Below are positions 24,820 through 56,994 of a stretch of 64,000 nucleotides of DNA, in pieces. Below the pieces are notes generated by a model. The model had not been told where the DNA came from. It was given only the letters and a program-made list of their open reading frames with translations, and ran no database searches. Made by a program: the position numbers and the translations under genes. Numbering within the stretch: position 1 is the first letter of the stretch; every line of letters begins with the position of its first letter. Source of the stretch: Cepaea nemoralis (taxonomy: Eukaryota; Mollusca; Gastropoda; Stylommatophora; Helicidae). The stretch is taken from positions 1-64,000 of the forward strand of contig JACEFZ010005100.1 in NCBI GenBank assembly GCA_014155875.1, in the 5' to 3' direction.

Positions 24820-24965
24820 CCTTGGGGACTGAGTGGTCTCGAGGTATGGTGTCCACCTCGAGTGCTGGAGGTCCTGGGTTCAAGCCCCGGTGAGGGCTGG
24901 GATTTTTTTCACGTGTCCTTCTAGTAACAAAATGTCCCCTGGTCTCTGGGTAGTGAGATTGGTAA
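24820..24965 (+). repeat. SINE family B, truncated
   Basis: GGGGACTGAGTGGTCTCGAG, B box GGTTCAAGCCCCGG, then the first part of the family B body (CCCCTGGTCTCTGGGTAGTG). 3' half missing. Confidence 0.78.
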
Positions 24966-26675
24966 CAGGATTAGTACGCAAACTTTTTGACTACAAACCT
25001 TCATGTATAATCCCACAATTCTGTAAGTCACAGAATATACAGAGCTCAAGCAATGTTTGTTCCACTATTCATCTATCTAATTACTAGTAAGACAACATTA
25101 CATGAATTTTACAAACCCACGATTGTACTCAACATTACTGCTGGAACCATGGTTCCACTGCCACTTGTTAAATAACATTACTGCTGGAACTACGGTTCCA
25201 CTGCCACTTGTTAAATAACTGCAGATGGCTGATGGAAGAAGGAGGCTTTTTGGTTTCCAATATCGAAAACGAAAATTGGAAAAAGATGAAAATGTGAAAA
25301 ACATTTACTAGCTCTATAAAATAAGTTTCTACAGCCAGGCCATTCAACAAGTTCAGATAATGAATTTAGTGTGTGATGAAGACAATGAAGACTCGTTGGG
25401 AATTACTGAAACGTGTCCTGGCACTCTGACTGAAGAAAGCTCAGCAATATCTGAAGCAGCATTGACAATGACTTCAGCAACAAGCCTAGCCTTGGCATCA
25501 ACCACTACTTACTGATACTTTGGACTCATCATTTTCTAATTCTAGCACTGATACAGAGCTGTTACTTAGTGCCAATGTGATGCATTGACAGATTCTGCTC
25601 TTTGGCCACTGGTTATTTCAGATACTATACCATTGTCTAAAGTTTTAATCTATAGGTGGATCAAACATGATGGAGACTACATGTCTCTTATAATGTTCCA
25701 CAATTGCTCATGTAGAAGCAGTTGAAGGTCTGACTGTAGTCTGTGAAACAAGTATGAAGATCTACATTGTACTCTTGGCATATCTCAAAGATGCTGCTAA
25801 TTTTGGAGATGTAATTATTGACACCATTTATTTGTCTGAAACCTGCCTGTACATGTAATTACTATTCTATCTTCCCTTCCTTCCTCTTCATTATGATTTG
25901 CTAGAGAGAAATGTCTCATTTAGCTATAATTTCTGTTGGCACAATGTCTATTAACTCCTCTATCTCTTGATGACAATTCAAACTTTAAGGATTGCGAAAT
26001 CATTCCAGAACTAAAGTCACAATTCAGATATGATAGAAACACTGTATAAAACCATACCGCGTGATAACTTGAGACAGACTGAGACTACAACAAAGAGAAT
26101 CTACCTCACACTCTTCCACACCAACACACAAGGTTGATATGAAATTCACATGGTGAAGTCTCTCAAATAAAAATTTGTTCGTCATTGTAAAAGATTATTA
26201 TAATTACCAAAATGTATTATTGTCTGGTAAATTAAAAACAATCATATTTTATATTGGGGTAAATTAAAGCGAGGGTTTACAGAACTTCAATACACTGCAC
26301 AAATTCAACAACAAAAAAACAGTCACATAAAATGTCTTCAGCTTCTGCCTTTATCTCCCAATGAGGCTTGGGATCTCAACCAACTCATGCCAAGCCCTGG
26401 GTAGGCTTGTTCATCACTGGCTGCAATTTGCTGCTGGTAGTCCAAAGGACATTAAATATATTTCAGTACAATATGTAAAATCAAATAAAATATGCAAAGA
26501 GAACATTGTTAAAAGACAATATTATCAACTCTTAAATATATCCATGGTGATCAATGACAAGATGTGTATGTGTTTGCATTATGAACAACAAAAGTAAAAG
26601 CTTATGCACAACAACATTTATATATATATATACTCATTATTGAAATAACTCTAATATGTGACCAAATGCACCATA
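24966..26675. other. no gene recognised; small direct repeat
   Basis: Two copies of about 43 bp (AACATTACTGCTGGAAC...CCACTTGTTAAAT) at 25131-25216. Otherwise AT-rich with no usable frame. Confidence 0.5.
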
Positions 26676-26679
26676 GTTA

Positions 26680-27015
26680 CAAACTAAGACATATACATAA
26701 CATAGACATGTATCATGTTCTCTACTAAAGGGACATCAGTGTTGATGTTTCTCCACACACCCCAGCCTCCATCCCCCCATCTGAGGCCACCCAGCATCAT
26801 TTCCCTCAGTCTACCTTTTCTACCACTGATCTTTCCAGCCGTCACATTGTTTTCCAATGCCCCTCTTCTCATGACATGAACAGAGAAAAGTATTTTGGCC
26901 TATATCTGCTCCTTTTAGGACAAACTCTATCAACAAGCTTCAGCTTGAATGCTCCTTTCTTGGCATGTATTCATATTGATATCTGAAGGTGAACGGAGAA
27001 GAAGAAGAATTACAT
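26680..27015 (-). pseudogene. LINE C-terminal fragment
   Basis: Minus-strand MRRGALENNVTAGKISGRKG and REMMLGGLRWGDGGWGVWRN match the RTE-like tail (TGKIEGKRGRPREMMLDGLR at 52.7 kb). Short and decayed. Confidence 0.7.
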
Positions 27016-27094
27016 GATTAAAGAACAGTGCCTCCTTCCAATGTTTGAATACAATACTCTATTGTCATTAGCCTTGTCCAGAAACTTGTTAATG

Positions 27095-27270
27095 ACTCCG
27101 GTGGTCCTTGGTATTTGCAGCATTCATCTCAGAAACCCCATCTCCAGTCTTCCTAATTTCTTCCTTCAGATTTCAAGATTCACTTCCGTCCAGCAGAACA
27201 GGTTCTATATAAAATATCATGACCGCCCACGCTTTCCGGCATGGCACATGATTGATTGATTGATTGATTG
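27095..27270. pseudogene. LINE scraps and an RTE-like 3' tail
   Basis: 27100-27205 reads as LINE in the minus direction (weak). 27219-27270 is a plus-strand 3' end, CATGACCGCCCACGCTTTCC plus (GATT)n. Confidence 0.55.
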
Positions 27271-28045
27271 ATATTCTCTTACATTTCATGAGTTATTTAT
27301 TACATATAATTCTATGAAGACGTACATAATCAAGATGTTTTGACTGGAACAGTATAAAATAAATTTTAATAATAATTAAAAATTTAAAATAATAACTTCC
27401 ACAATAGTCAAGATGTGTTCTGCAGAATCCCTGACAGCAGTGCAGTAAAACTAGACATGCAAGTATCAGGTCAACAATCTGCAACTTATCATCCAACAAC
27501 ACAACTACATGACAACAAACTGGCTCCATCCAGCAAATTCACTGAAGTCAACAGTGGCACAATTAACAAATTTTCAGCAAACTTAACAAAAATGTTTATT
27601 CTCAGACGTATGAAATTTAAATTACGTATGTAAAATTGCCCGCTTTAAATAGATCTTATGCCCTAGTATTAGAAGCATAAGTTTAAATTAGACAGAAAGG
27701 AACCAACAAAAATATGAATGAGGTGCCTTCTTAAATTCTGAAATCTAAAACATCTCCTGTATTGTTAAATCTACTCTGACATTTATATATTTTGGCTGAT
27801 GAGCTAACTCTGAATGTACTGTTCAACATTACCTAAAAATAATCTTACAAGTAATAACTATGATTCCCTGTAAGGCAATGTTATAATTGCCTGATACACA
27901 AGTCAAACTACATTGCAATTTAAGAACGGCAATGTCAGTGTTAATCTCCGGCGTGATCCTTCACATGGACACTCCTATGTTATAAGTGTTACAATTTTCA
28001 CTGGAGAATGAAAAAAACAAACTACCACAGAGATGATGAATGGCC
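27271..28045 (-). other. presumed PDE6D 3' UTR and downstream flank
   Basis: Lies past the PDE6D stop; AT-rich, no repeat. Candidate AATAAA at 27600-27595. Confidence 0.4.
27595..27600 (-). promoter_or_regulatory. candidate PDE6D polyadenylation signal
   Basis: AATAAA on the minus strand, about 445 nt past the PDE6D stop. It is the first canonical hexamer I found reading down from the stop. The 3' UTR extent is inferred only. Confidence 0.35.
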
Positions 28046-48240
<20,195 letters not shown>

Positions 48241-48675
48241 TGTGACAAAGAATACGTGTACAATAGACAAGAGAAAGGGCTGTATTGGCTGTGATCTGTT
48301 TACGACCTCAGACCGATTTCTCTGACACCATCGAGATCTGGGATCTGGTTTCCACAGAACCCGTCAACAATCCAACATGGCCGCCCAAACTTCCGTCGGT
48401 CTCATAAAATTATGAATGATTGAATGCGTGGAAATAAAACAATTATCCTTTTACAAATGTAAGCCTCCCATAAATAATACAACTTAGTTTTATGTCTTGG
48501 CTGAACCCAACAAAACCAGTTATTCATATTATAATTACATTGTTTAATATAGACAATTAACGTATGATTCTATAAATTTACTAGTTTGGAAATCAAAGAA
48601 TAATATAGATTAGTAAATACAATACCTGAAAGTACACATCTGTGACACCTGCCTGTCACGTGGTAATCTACCGAC
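48241..48675. promoter_or_regulatory. presumed bidirectional promoter of PDE6D (-) and TTC36 (+)
   Basis: 435 bp between two divergent start codons, including both 5' UTRs. No TATA box is obvious on either side. It is less AT-rich than its surroundings, with scattered CpGs at 48310-48400 and 48655-48690. Bidirectional use is inferred from geometry. Confidence 0.55.
48655..48664 (+). promoter_or_regulatory. E-box (USF/CLEAR-like GTCACGTGGT)
   Basis: A full CACGTG with GT before it and GT after it, fitting the USF-type consensus GTCACGTGRY. It lies 11 bp upstream of the TTC36 start codon, so it is either core promoter or 5' UTR. Confidence 0.4.
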
Positions 48676-48793
48676 ATGGCGAGTCGCACTAACGGTGTTG
48701 ATATATCAGCACACGATAAAGAAATCCTCAAACAAATATTTAGTACCGGGTTACCATACAGTGATGACAATGAAACGGAAGAAGTTGAAGATG
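48676..48793 (+). CDS. TTC36: TTC36 coding exon 1
   Basis: 118 nt: 39 codons plus one base, followed by a GTAAGA donor. DKEILKQIFSTGLPYSD aligns with the vertebrate NDQAVLQAIFNPDTPFGD stretch. Confidence 0.82.
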
Positions 48794-50432
48794 GTAAGAA
48801 AATTGCAACTAATCAGTAATTGGGGCCCATCATTTTGTATTTAAAGCAAGGTAGCAATTTAGTAATTACGCACACAATCACAAACAAAGTCAAAAGTATG
48901 GAATGGATTATCAATATTCAATGTAACTCAAATGATTATTATTATTACCAGGTTCGATCGTGATTTTAAAATTGAGTATTTATTAATGAGACCACCACTA
49001 GTTTGGCCTTGAAACACGAAATCTAATGAGTAATGGTACATCAATGATGTAACTGTATGTCAATTCTAAGCGGAGACATTCACATATTAAGTAGGTATCT
49101 TGGACTAAAATAATGGCACGATTCCCGTAACTTTGGAGCTCTCCAGCATGTCCGTTATCTCCACTGACAGTCCGTGCGTGCAAGATTGTCTCAAACGGGT
49201 CAGAGACGGGTGTGAAAACTGACTTCAAAAATATGTTCCATGTTAAATGAAAAGAAAATAGTAAAAGTATACAAATAAATTATTAATAATCTTTAAACTT
49301 GTATTCTATTTAACTTTAGTAGTTCACATTGCACGTTTTGAGCCAAGTCTGATTGATATGGATATTCAAGTCAGCCGCCATCTTGCCTTTTCATTCACAA
49401 AGACCAAACAACATATTCGCAGAAGTAAATTTCTACCACATATAAAGTGATTTAAGCAATGAAACTCCAAATATATGTAAAAATAGGTGCAGAATTTGAA
49501 TATCCATCTAAATATATCTTAAAATTAAACAAGTTCTAGAAAATAAAATTAATTACGTTTTGCCAAATAATTAAATTTATTTAAAAGGTCACGATAATTT
49601 CATCCAATCGCTATGCATAGAATGTTAGACTAACCTTTTCTGCAGAAACTAAGATGACGTCTGTTATTGTCATGTGATATTTGAATGAATGAATGATGTA
49701 GGAAGCATGAATGATCTTTACATAGCTATTTTTGGGGACACAGTGGACCATTCCGGGGTGGCACAGTATATCATTTCCAGTTTCAGTTTGGGTTGCGGCA
49801 CGATCAAACCTGCTATTATTATATCAGTTACTAGTTAGCTACAGTAGAGTAATTAAAAAATAAAAAAAAGAATTGTAACAGGAATGGATAATTCATGATT
49901 AAGTACCATAACTTGAAATAGTTGGTTAAATTGCACATACATTGATACATGTGGCGCAGAGAGAGAGAGAGAGAGAGAGAGAGAATAAATCTGACTCACA
50001 GAACCGACTTTTAAAACAAACTCATAATAAATCACACAGAAACATGTAGCTTTACTAGAACATCATCACAAATATACAAAATGGACGTAGTGGTCAATCC
50101 CTTTGTCAAAACACACATACAAACACACCGATAGAACTACATTAATATATGTATGTATTGTATATATTTATGTATATATATATGTGTGTGTATTATATAT
50201 ATTGGCCCTGTGGTGATGGACTTATGAATGCAATTCGTAATCCTGCTTACCACGCTCAAAACATAGCTACAGTCAATTTGGAAGCAGACTGCCTTGCATT
50301 GGTTTCTATACAATGGTATGAGTGCCGGTAATTCAGAAATCAGCGGCAAACTACTGAACATACACTTACCCAGGAATCACAAACAGCCAAAAAATGTGAG
50401 GTTGACAGCTATGTTCTGTAAAGGATATGCAA

Positions 50433-50521
<89 letters not shown>

Positions 50522-50759
50522 TTTCCGCGTTTCCATCCTGTTTCAGGATATTGTGGTCAACACCAGCATCTCTCAGCTGTATGTTGATTCCTAGGCTAGA
50601 TTAAGCTCATCAGCATGCCACGACTTTCTGAGCGACCGACTCCATACTCTCATAAGTCGCTGGTGCGACTCGAGCTACTTCTAATTCTCGTGCGCTCACG
50701 TCAACCACGAGAGTATTCAGGATTAACAGAGAAAGCTGCTAACCCCTCGACCAGGGAGC

Positions 50760-50844
<85 letters not shown>

Positions 50845-53800
50845 ATACTAGGGAACCAGTAAAAACCTCAAGTGAATCCTCCTGTCGTAACCCATGCTAG
50901 AATAGACGCATGGCAAATGCTGATGGACGAAAAAAAAAGTAACACATTGCTATGAACAAGGTGTAGAAAAGCCTGACTACTCACATAAACTTGTATGGCA
51001 CTTGCACAGAACATTTGCACAGAACCAGTTAGTCTTTTAGGTCTTATGTGCACAATAATGTTGAACCTCAGATTGTGTATAATCAGTGAATGCTGGTTGC
51101 CATGATCCTGAGTGTTGTGATTTAACTGATTAAGTGTCATGGGAGGATTAATCATCTTAAGTGTCATGGGAGGATTAATCATCTTAAGTGTCATGGGAGG
51201 ATTAATCATCTTAAGTGTCATGGGGGGATTAATCATCTTAAGTGTCATGGGAGGATTAATCATCTTAAGTGTCATGGGAGGATTAATCATCTTAAGTGTC
51301 ATGGGGGGATTAATCATCTTAAGTGTCATGGGAGGATTAATCATCTTAAGTGTCATGGGAGGATTAATCATCTTAAGTGTCATGGGAGGATTAATCATCT
51401 TAAATGTCATGGGAGGATTAATCATCTTAAGCAACTTCCCTTTTCTGTCATGTGCTTATACAGGGTGTTTGTAAAGTGTCACCACACTAATCTTGCAAAT
51501 GGAAAACATACTCTTTAACAAACAGCTGTTGTACATATAAAATCATCTCATCTCATCTGGTTCCTCTTGTACCTTGCAGTGTTAAAGTGAAGGATAAACA
51601 GCGGGAGATTGCCCTCTTATGGGCTTCATATAAAATGTAGTGAGAATTTGCAAACACCCTGTGTATTGTAGAAATGTTGTCATTGTGTTATACTATAACA
51701 TATCTGCTACCATATTAATAACTTTTAAGTCATAACTGTAACACAATACTACTTCCCATTTTCTGGCATCCATATTTATTCTTTTGGTGCAAGCCTACTA
51801 ATATTTGTCTGGCACTGAATCTGTTACAAATGTTAGTTTTCTTGCAGTATCTATAAATAGTAACATCCAGTTGTAAGTTGCAATGTTTCCATTTTGACAG
51901 TATAAAACATCAGAAAATAATCAAACTACAAGAGCAATGACACTTTCAGGGCAAAGAAATAAATTAATTTCCATTAAAGACACAAAAAATATGCACAGAC
52001 AAATCAGTGAGCTCACGGGAAGCAAAATAAGAATAAATACAGGGTTTTTGAAATCAAAAACAGGAAAGATATTATTGGAGGAAGGTGCTATAATGAAGAG
52101 GTGAAATGAGTATATAAGAGAATTATTGGATATTGGATATTTACCCAGTGATAAGCTGAAATCTGTATTTATAGCTATACCAAAAAGACGAGCAATTTAA
52201 TGTGAAGATTTTTGTACAATTAACCTCATAAACCATATCACTAAGCTTCTACTCAGAATCATAATGAGAAGAACCAGAAAGAAAATAAAAATGGAAATTA
52301 GTGAAGAATAGTATGGATTTGTGGAGGGAAAGGGCACAAACAATGCAATATATACATTACGGACACTAATAGAAATGTCAATAGAGAAACAGAAAGACAT
52401 ATATTTGTGCTTCATAGATTATACTTAGGCATTTGATAAAGTAAAACATGATGAATACTTCTTAGTTTTTCTATGAGCAGTATGAAGATCCCCTGCCGGC
52501 TTGCTAGGCCAGTCGCAGGTTTAGTACAAAAATAGATGCAATAAGGCACACCAACTCACTGGACCAATGACACCAATGAGACAGATTAATGAAACTAGAA
52601 CATTATATACAACAATAAGAAAGAGACAAATATCTTTCTTCGGTCATGTGATAAGTAGAGAGGCTATGGAGAACATTGTGACAACTGGAAAGATCGAAGG
52701 GAAGAGAGGCAGACCAAGAGAAATGATGCTGGATGGATTGAGACGGTGGCATGGAGGAATACCATCAGGAGATTTGATCCAGAACACAAAAGACCGAGAT
52801 CTGTGGAGAGCCATGAATGCCTACGCCAGCTGGCAGGGCACTTGATGATGATGGTTGGTGATGATGGCAAAGATCTGAATAATCAAGAACATATATTGGC
52901 AGTAAACAACAGCCATAAACATCAACAACCAGTTAGGAACATTTAAGTGCACAAAGCAGGGTGTCAGAAAATTATGTGTACTGTGCAATGGCTTGTTTTA
53001 ATTATACAGTGAGCATATCATGCAGTCTATGTTAAATATGCCAGAGATTTTAGTTAGTGGTCATAATGAACAGGACAAGCTAAAATTGCATTTTATAAAA
53101 TGAAGAACATATTGTGCAATAGATCCCTGCCATAAGAGATTAGAAGAAGAATGTTGCATGTTACACAGATGCAAAATTTAGCTGTGAATCCTGGACAAGC
53201 ATAAAAGTCTCCCGAGGCATGAGAAATATAGTTTTACAGAAAAATTCAGAAAATTCCTTGGAAATCAAGAATAAGTAATCTATGTTTTCAAAGAGGCTGA
53301 GACACAGGCTGGTTATCACAAACAGAAATGGGCAGTCATTTTTTTAGCCAGATAACTAGAAGAGAAAAACTGTAACGTGCTGAGAAAACTGAAATAATCT
53401 ATGTGAAGAACGATAGAGGCGGACAACCTTGTGTCTTTGTACGGAAAGATGTCAGCAGACAAATTGATCATGCTGTCCAGTTGGCCAGGCACTTGATGAT
53501 GATGCTGTCTACATAACAGACCTGATATATATAACAAGTGATCACTGCATGCCTGTTGGTTGCCCCATGGCAAGTTCTGCTGCAGGCCTGTGAAGTCTTA
53601 GACCTTCACATATTCTAGGCCACAACATATAAAGTGGGGTGTGAAGCCTTAGACCTTCACATATTCTAGGCCACAACATATAAAGTGGGGTGTGAAGTCT
53701 TAAACCTTCACATATTCTAGGCCACAACATATAAAGTGGGGTGGTCAGTTCTCTTCTTCATTGCCTTTACTTCCAGGCATCAATGGCTTTTGCTGTGTGG

Positions 53801-54094
53801 TCCCTAATCTTTTCACAATGAAATGGATAGAAAAATATCATTGCATTCTGCTAAATCATGTTAACAGTGGCAGTAGTGAAGATGGTTTCTCATATCTTCA
53901 TACAGTAACGGTTGAAGATAATGAGCAAATACGGACTGCAAAAGAGTTTGAGGTTCAGGGTGTCAAGGCTGCAGAGACTGGAAACATTGATGCTGCCATC
54001 AGCTTCTTCCAGCAGGCAGTAAACGTAGCGCCAGGATGGCCATCAGCATACAACAATCGGGCCCAAGCTCTGAGGCTAAAAGGTGACATAGAAG
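48676..54094 (+). CDS. TTC36: TTC36, tetratricopeptide repeat protein 36 (exons 1-2; 3' part not in window or not found)
   Basis: TTC36 is a small protein (about 190 aa in vertebrates) of three TPR repeats; a helical protein-interaction scaffold. Seen: exon 1 (48676-48793) encodes 39 aa beginning MASRTNGVDISAHDKEILKQ, then IFSTGLPYSDD, matching the family N-terminus with an acidic stretch after it. Exon 2 (53906-54094) joins in phase (G|TA = Val) and reads TVEDNEQIRTAKEFEVQGVK, then the first TPR, including ASYNN-like PSAYNNRAQALRLKGDIE. Exon 2 ends G|GTACCT. The remaining TPRs and the NPYAALCN-type C-terminus were not seen up to 64000, so intron 2 would exceed 9.9 kb. Start chosen for a good Kozak context (GACATGG) and family match. 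Runs divergently from PDE6D. Confidence 0.85.
48952..49235 (+). repeat. dispersed repeat related to the nested 4.7-kb element
   Basis: GATCGTGATTTTAAAATTGA, TTTGGCCTTGAAACACGAAA and GTCAATTCTAAGCGGAG match 42283-42410 in order. In TTC36 intron 1. 49236-49960 is AT-rich with weak further similarity and GCCGCCATCTTG at 49376. Confidence 0.65.
49961..49984. repeat. (GA)n
   Basis: Short GA microsatellite. Confidence 0.95.
50204..50433 (+). repeat. SINE family A, decayed
   Basis: GTGCCGGTAATTCAGAAATC...GGCAAACTACTGAAC and CTGTAAAGGATATGCAACTA; the tRNA head is barely recognisable. Confidence 0.7.
50434..50519. repeat. (TA)n between two SINE tails
   Basis: About 80 bp pure TA. Confidence 0.97.
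50519..50763 (-). repeat. SINE family A, inverted
   Basis: Reverse orientation: GGATATTGTGGTCAACACCAGCATC and TGAGCGACCGACTCC match the reverse of the family body. Confidence 0.7.
50764..50842. repeat. (TA)n
   Basis: About 79 bp pure TA at the head side of the inverted SINE. Confidence 0.97.
51131..51435. repeat. 27-bp tandem repeat, 11 copies
   Basis: Unit TTAAGTGTCATGGGAGGATTAATCATC, very uniform; two copies have GGGGGG for GGGAGG at positions two spacings apart. Period divisible by 3 gives false frames on both strands. Confidence 0.97.
51461..51661. mobile_element. 201-bp MITE
   Basis: Ends CAGGGTGTTTGTAAA and (minus) CAGGGTGTTTGCAAA, 14 of 15 alike. Flanks TA and TG, so a mutated TA target is possible. 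No coding. Confidence 0.75.
51980..52480 (+). pseudogene. RTE-like RT fragment
   Basis: [40 protein letters not shown] and KQKDIYLCFIDY, the motif A start. Several stops. Same family as the pieces at 1.7-2.2 kb. Confidence 0.8.
52560..52870 (+). pseudogene. RTE-like C-terminus and 3' tail
   Basis: RKRQISFFGHVISREAMENI, TTGKIEGKRGRPREMMLDGL, WRAMNAYASWQGT, stop TGA leading into a (TGATGA) tail. With 51980-52480 it forms one element lacking most of palm and thumb. Confidence 0.82.
53090..53515 (+). pseudogene. heavily decayed RTE-like C-terminus
   Basis: KIQKIPWKSRI and QLARHLMMM-type ending GTTGGCCAGGCACTTGATGATGATG, matching the tail of the preceding copy. Many stops. Confidence 0.6.
53577..53745. 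repeat. 51-bp tandem repeat, 3 copies
   Basis: Unit GTGAAGTCTTAGACCTTCAC, ATATTCTAGGCCACAACATA, TAAAGTGGGGT. Related to a single unit near 20893. Ends about 160 bp before TTC36 exon 2. Confidence 0.93.
53906..54094 (+). CDS. TTC36: TTC36 coding exon 2 (first TPR)
   Basis: 189 nt, acceptor CTTCATACAG, donor GTACCT. Contains KEFEVQGVKAAETGNIDAAI and FFQQAV, then PSAYNNRAQALRLKGDIE, the TPR helix A/B signature. The open frame extends about 145 nt upstream of the acceptor, but that part has no family match. Confidence 0.88.
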
Positions 54095-56870
54095 GTACCT
54101 ATTTTGTTATGTTCATAGCTTTTTATGTTTTGTACGTCTTCTTGAGTTTGAAAATGGCTTGCTAACAATATATTTCTCATCACATCATTATTGCATAGCA
54201 ATTAATACATAGTTTCTGTTGGCTTATGTAAATACTTGAATAAATCAGCATATTTGTAGCTTTAATAGTTTTGTGATAAGTTTGTTGGAGCTCTACATCA
54301 TGAACATAAGCTTGCTATCTTTAAGATTAAAGGTGTTAGCTATCTGAGTACTATTAACTGAGTCTCAAATTGTATCTGTGTGTTCTGTTCCATGAATGTA
54401 GTAACTACATCTATGTGTTTGTTTGTTCCATGAATGTGTCATATAGTTTTGAAGGGAGTGGGAGATCACTGTAGTGCATGCCCCATCTCTAACAAAAGAA
54501 GTAGAGCCCCATCCTCTTTTATCTTCAATAACCCCAGAATATGAACCTTGAGTTATCTGCAGGCCTCGTTCTATTAAGTATGTCTAGGAGATATAGATTA
54601 TGGCCCTGGTGAGAATGGTAATTACTAACTGGGAATCTGCCCCTTCTCCAAGGATTCTGTAGCTCTGGAGCCCCCTTTTGGTTATCAAATCTGAGGAAAG
54701 TCTGGAGAATTTTCTCAGCCTGATTTAGATGAAGAAATCATGGATATTGAGCAGTTGATAGATCTAGAGTCTTCTCTCCCCCATTTTAGTAAGTCATTAT
54801 GAGTTAATTTATTTTTAAACAATCAAACACATAATCAATCACATTAGATTCTGACAACATGATGTACAAAGAAGTTGTTGACTCACAGATAGGTTTGAAC
54901 TGATAAATTAACAGAAGGTCAATTCATGTTAATCATTTATTGACTGGACCTGAGCCTTCTGGCCAGTACACACATCTCTATAGTGATTTACACAAAATAA
55001 TAGAAAAGTTGCATATTGGACCAGTCACACAGACCATCAATAAACAAGCATCAATACATGAGATGTCAACAAGTGTGAGACATAGTAAACATTTTGATGT
55101 TGTACATATTAAGTGTGAAAATGATTCAACAATTAAATATCAGTTCCCTGAAATTGGGTGTGGTGTGTACCAAGGAAAAATGTAACCTGGTGACTGGAAG
55201 ATTAGGTAAGCCAGGGTCCATTGACTGATGGATCCACTTCAGGTCTGCCCGTATAGCTCCACTGAAGGCCTCCCCATACTTTGCTCATGGCCAAGTCATC
55301 TTCCATCTCACTTGTGGTTCATCTCTTTCTCTCGGCCTCACTCTTTCCGGTCTGATTTAGGTGGTTAGTTTGCTGATGTGTTGGGTGGTTGTTGGTATGT
55401 AGCCACCAAGATCACTGATGAATATTCACATAAATATATACATTCCTACCAATACAATATTCTAGAAGTAGGTCGGAAGAAATCTAAATTCCTGAAGTAG
55501 GAACTAGTTCCCCTCCCCTCCTTTTTTCTCTAATCTAGTGTTGGGTTAATTTGGGGTGGTCAGAGTTTATCACACTGTGTACGCCTTGTATCAACTGGTT
55601 CCTGCTGTATGTAAGTTCTCATTTGACCTGGGGTCAGTGAACGTGTACAGTAAGACAGTGACAAGAGTGAGAAGGTGTCAAGATGCATGTAACTAAATGA
55701 CATACATTTATAACATTTCTTCCACTCAATGGTGTTTACAATGTGTATAAATAATTCTCTGTGTTTTCCCAATTAACCAACTTCTTCTTCTTCTTGTGTC
55801 TCCCATTATCTGTTGTTGTGATGTTGAGTGTTGGGTTGCGTGGTGATGAGTGGTGTTGAGTGGTGTTGTGTTTTAAGTTATGTTGAGTAATGAGTTAAGT
55901 TCACTTCATGTGATGGAGTTCCACGAAGCTCAACTCTTTTGATGTAATGCAGTTCATAAGTGCTCTTATCTAATTAAAATTTGACATAAATATAAATATT
56001 TATCCTTCAAACCCTATCCATTCAATAGATGAAGCAGAAAGAAAAGATTGGATTTCTCTCTCAACTTTCTAAATTGAAAATAGACATAGATAAGTCTGTT
56101 TTAAAACAAGGCACCTATTCTAGTACACGAACTGTCATTTTAGCTGTAGATAGTGATAGCATCTTTAACAATGTTTCTGGTGAAATGCACAGATTGCTTT
56201 AGAATCATCACTTTGTACAGTTGTTCAGATTAGAATGGAGTAGTATAATGCACTTCTTAAAGTTAATAATTATCTTTAAGAATATCAGAGATTGCAGTTT
56301 CATCGAAGCGAATATTAGAGTCAGTTTGCCCGGGAACGGCTCTGCGTCGTTAGAATCTACAGTCGAGCATTTTTACATTTCAGAGGTTTTAATTAATAAT
56401 AATACATTTCAATTGACATTACAAACGCGGGTTACCATTACTTGATACTTGATACATCGGGTTCTTAGTCTAATCTCGGGAATCACAAGCTTACCTCAGA
56501 TCTAGACACCCCGCAATTCCATGTTTGAAAATTTGGTCACACCAGCTTCTCACATCTGTTCATCAGAATGGTTGCAGAAAAAGTGCGCTAATTATCATAT
56601 GCTAAATATGCGTTGGCGCGAAAGCGGGTCACATGTCTCCTTCGTCCAATGGTCTCCCGAGCTTTGTCTGATGAAATCTTTCTAAGAATCCACGTCATCT
56701 GTCACTTTTGCAGTTCCAGTTTCGATGTTAAGTTTTAAGTCCTAGTCTCCGTTTGCGGTTGTGAAGTCAATTTCTTTTAATGTTGTTTCCTCTTCTTGCG
56801 GCATGTTTTGGTAAATGAATAATGGTGGTTAGCGTTATGCCACAGAATGCAACAACTGAATTTATGTGTT
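54095..56870 (+). other. presumed TTC36 intron 2, no gene recognised
   Basis: AT-rich. (TTC) run near 55785 and GTTGTGATGTTGAGTG-type repeats at 55815-55900. Small frames lack splice context or family match. Confidence 0.5.
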
Positions 56871-56874
56871 GTAC

Positions 56875-56994
56875 TGTTCTATAAATGCAATAACTACCTC
56901 TCTATATTGTTCTGTTCCAAGAATACAATAACTGCATCTGGGTGTTGTTCTGTTCAATGAATACAATAACTGCATCTGGGTGTTGTTCTGTTCA
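56875..56994. repeat. left part of the 36-bp satellite (diverged)
   Basis: Units of TCTGTTCCAAGAATACAATAACTGCATC continue on the far side of the LINE at 59078. Confidence 0.9.

Noticed and set aside
48954..49235. A second gene exon in TTC36 intron 1 (76-aa minus frame)
   Set aside because: The sequence is shared with 42.28 kb and behaves as a dispersed repeat.
50868..51474. 188-aa and 111-aa repeat proteins
   Set aside because: 27-bp satellite read on both strands.
53761..53905. Extension of TTC36 exon 2 upstream (MPLLPGINGFCC...)
   Set aside because: Open by chance; CTTCATACAG at 53896-53905 gives the exact phase match to exon 1, and the upstream residues lack family similarity.
56221..56445. 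74-aa plus-strand frame
   Set aside because: No family match, no splice signals, AT-rich surroundings.
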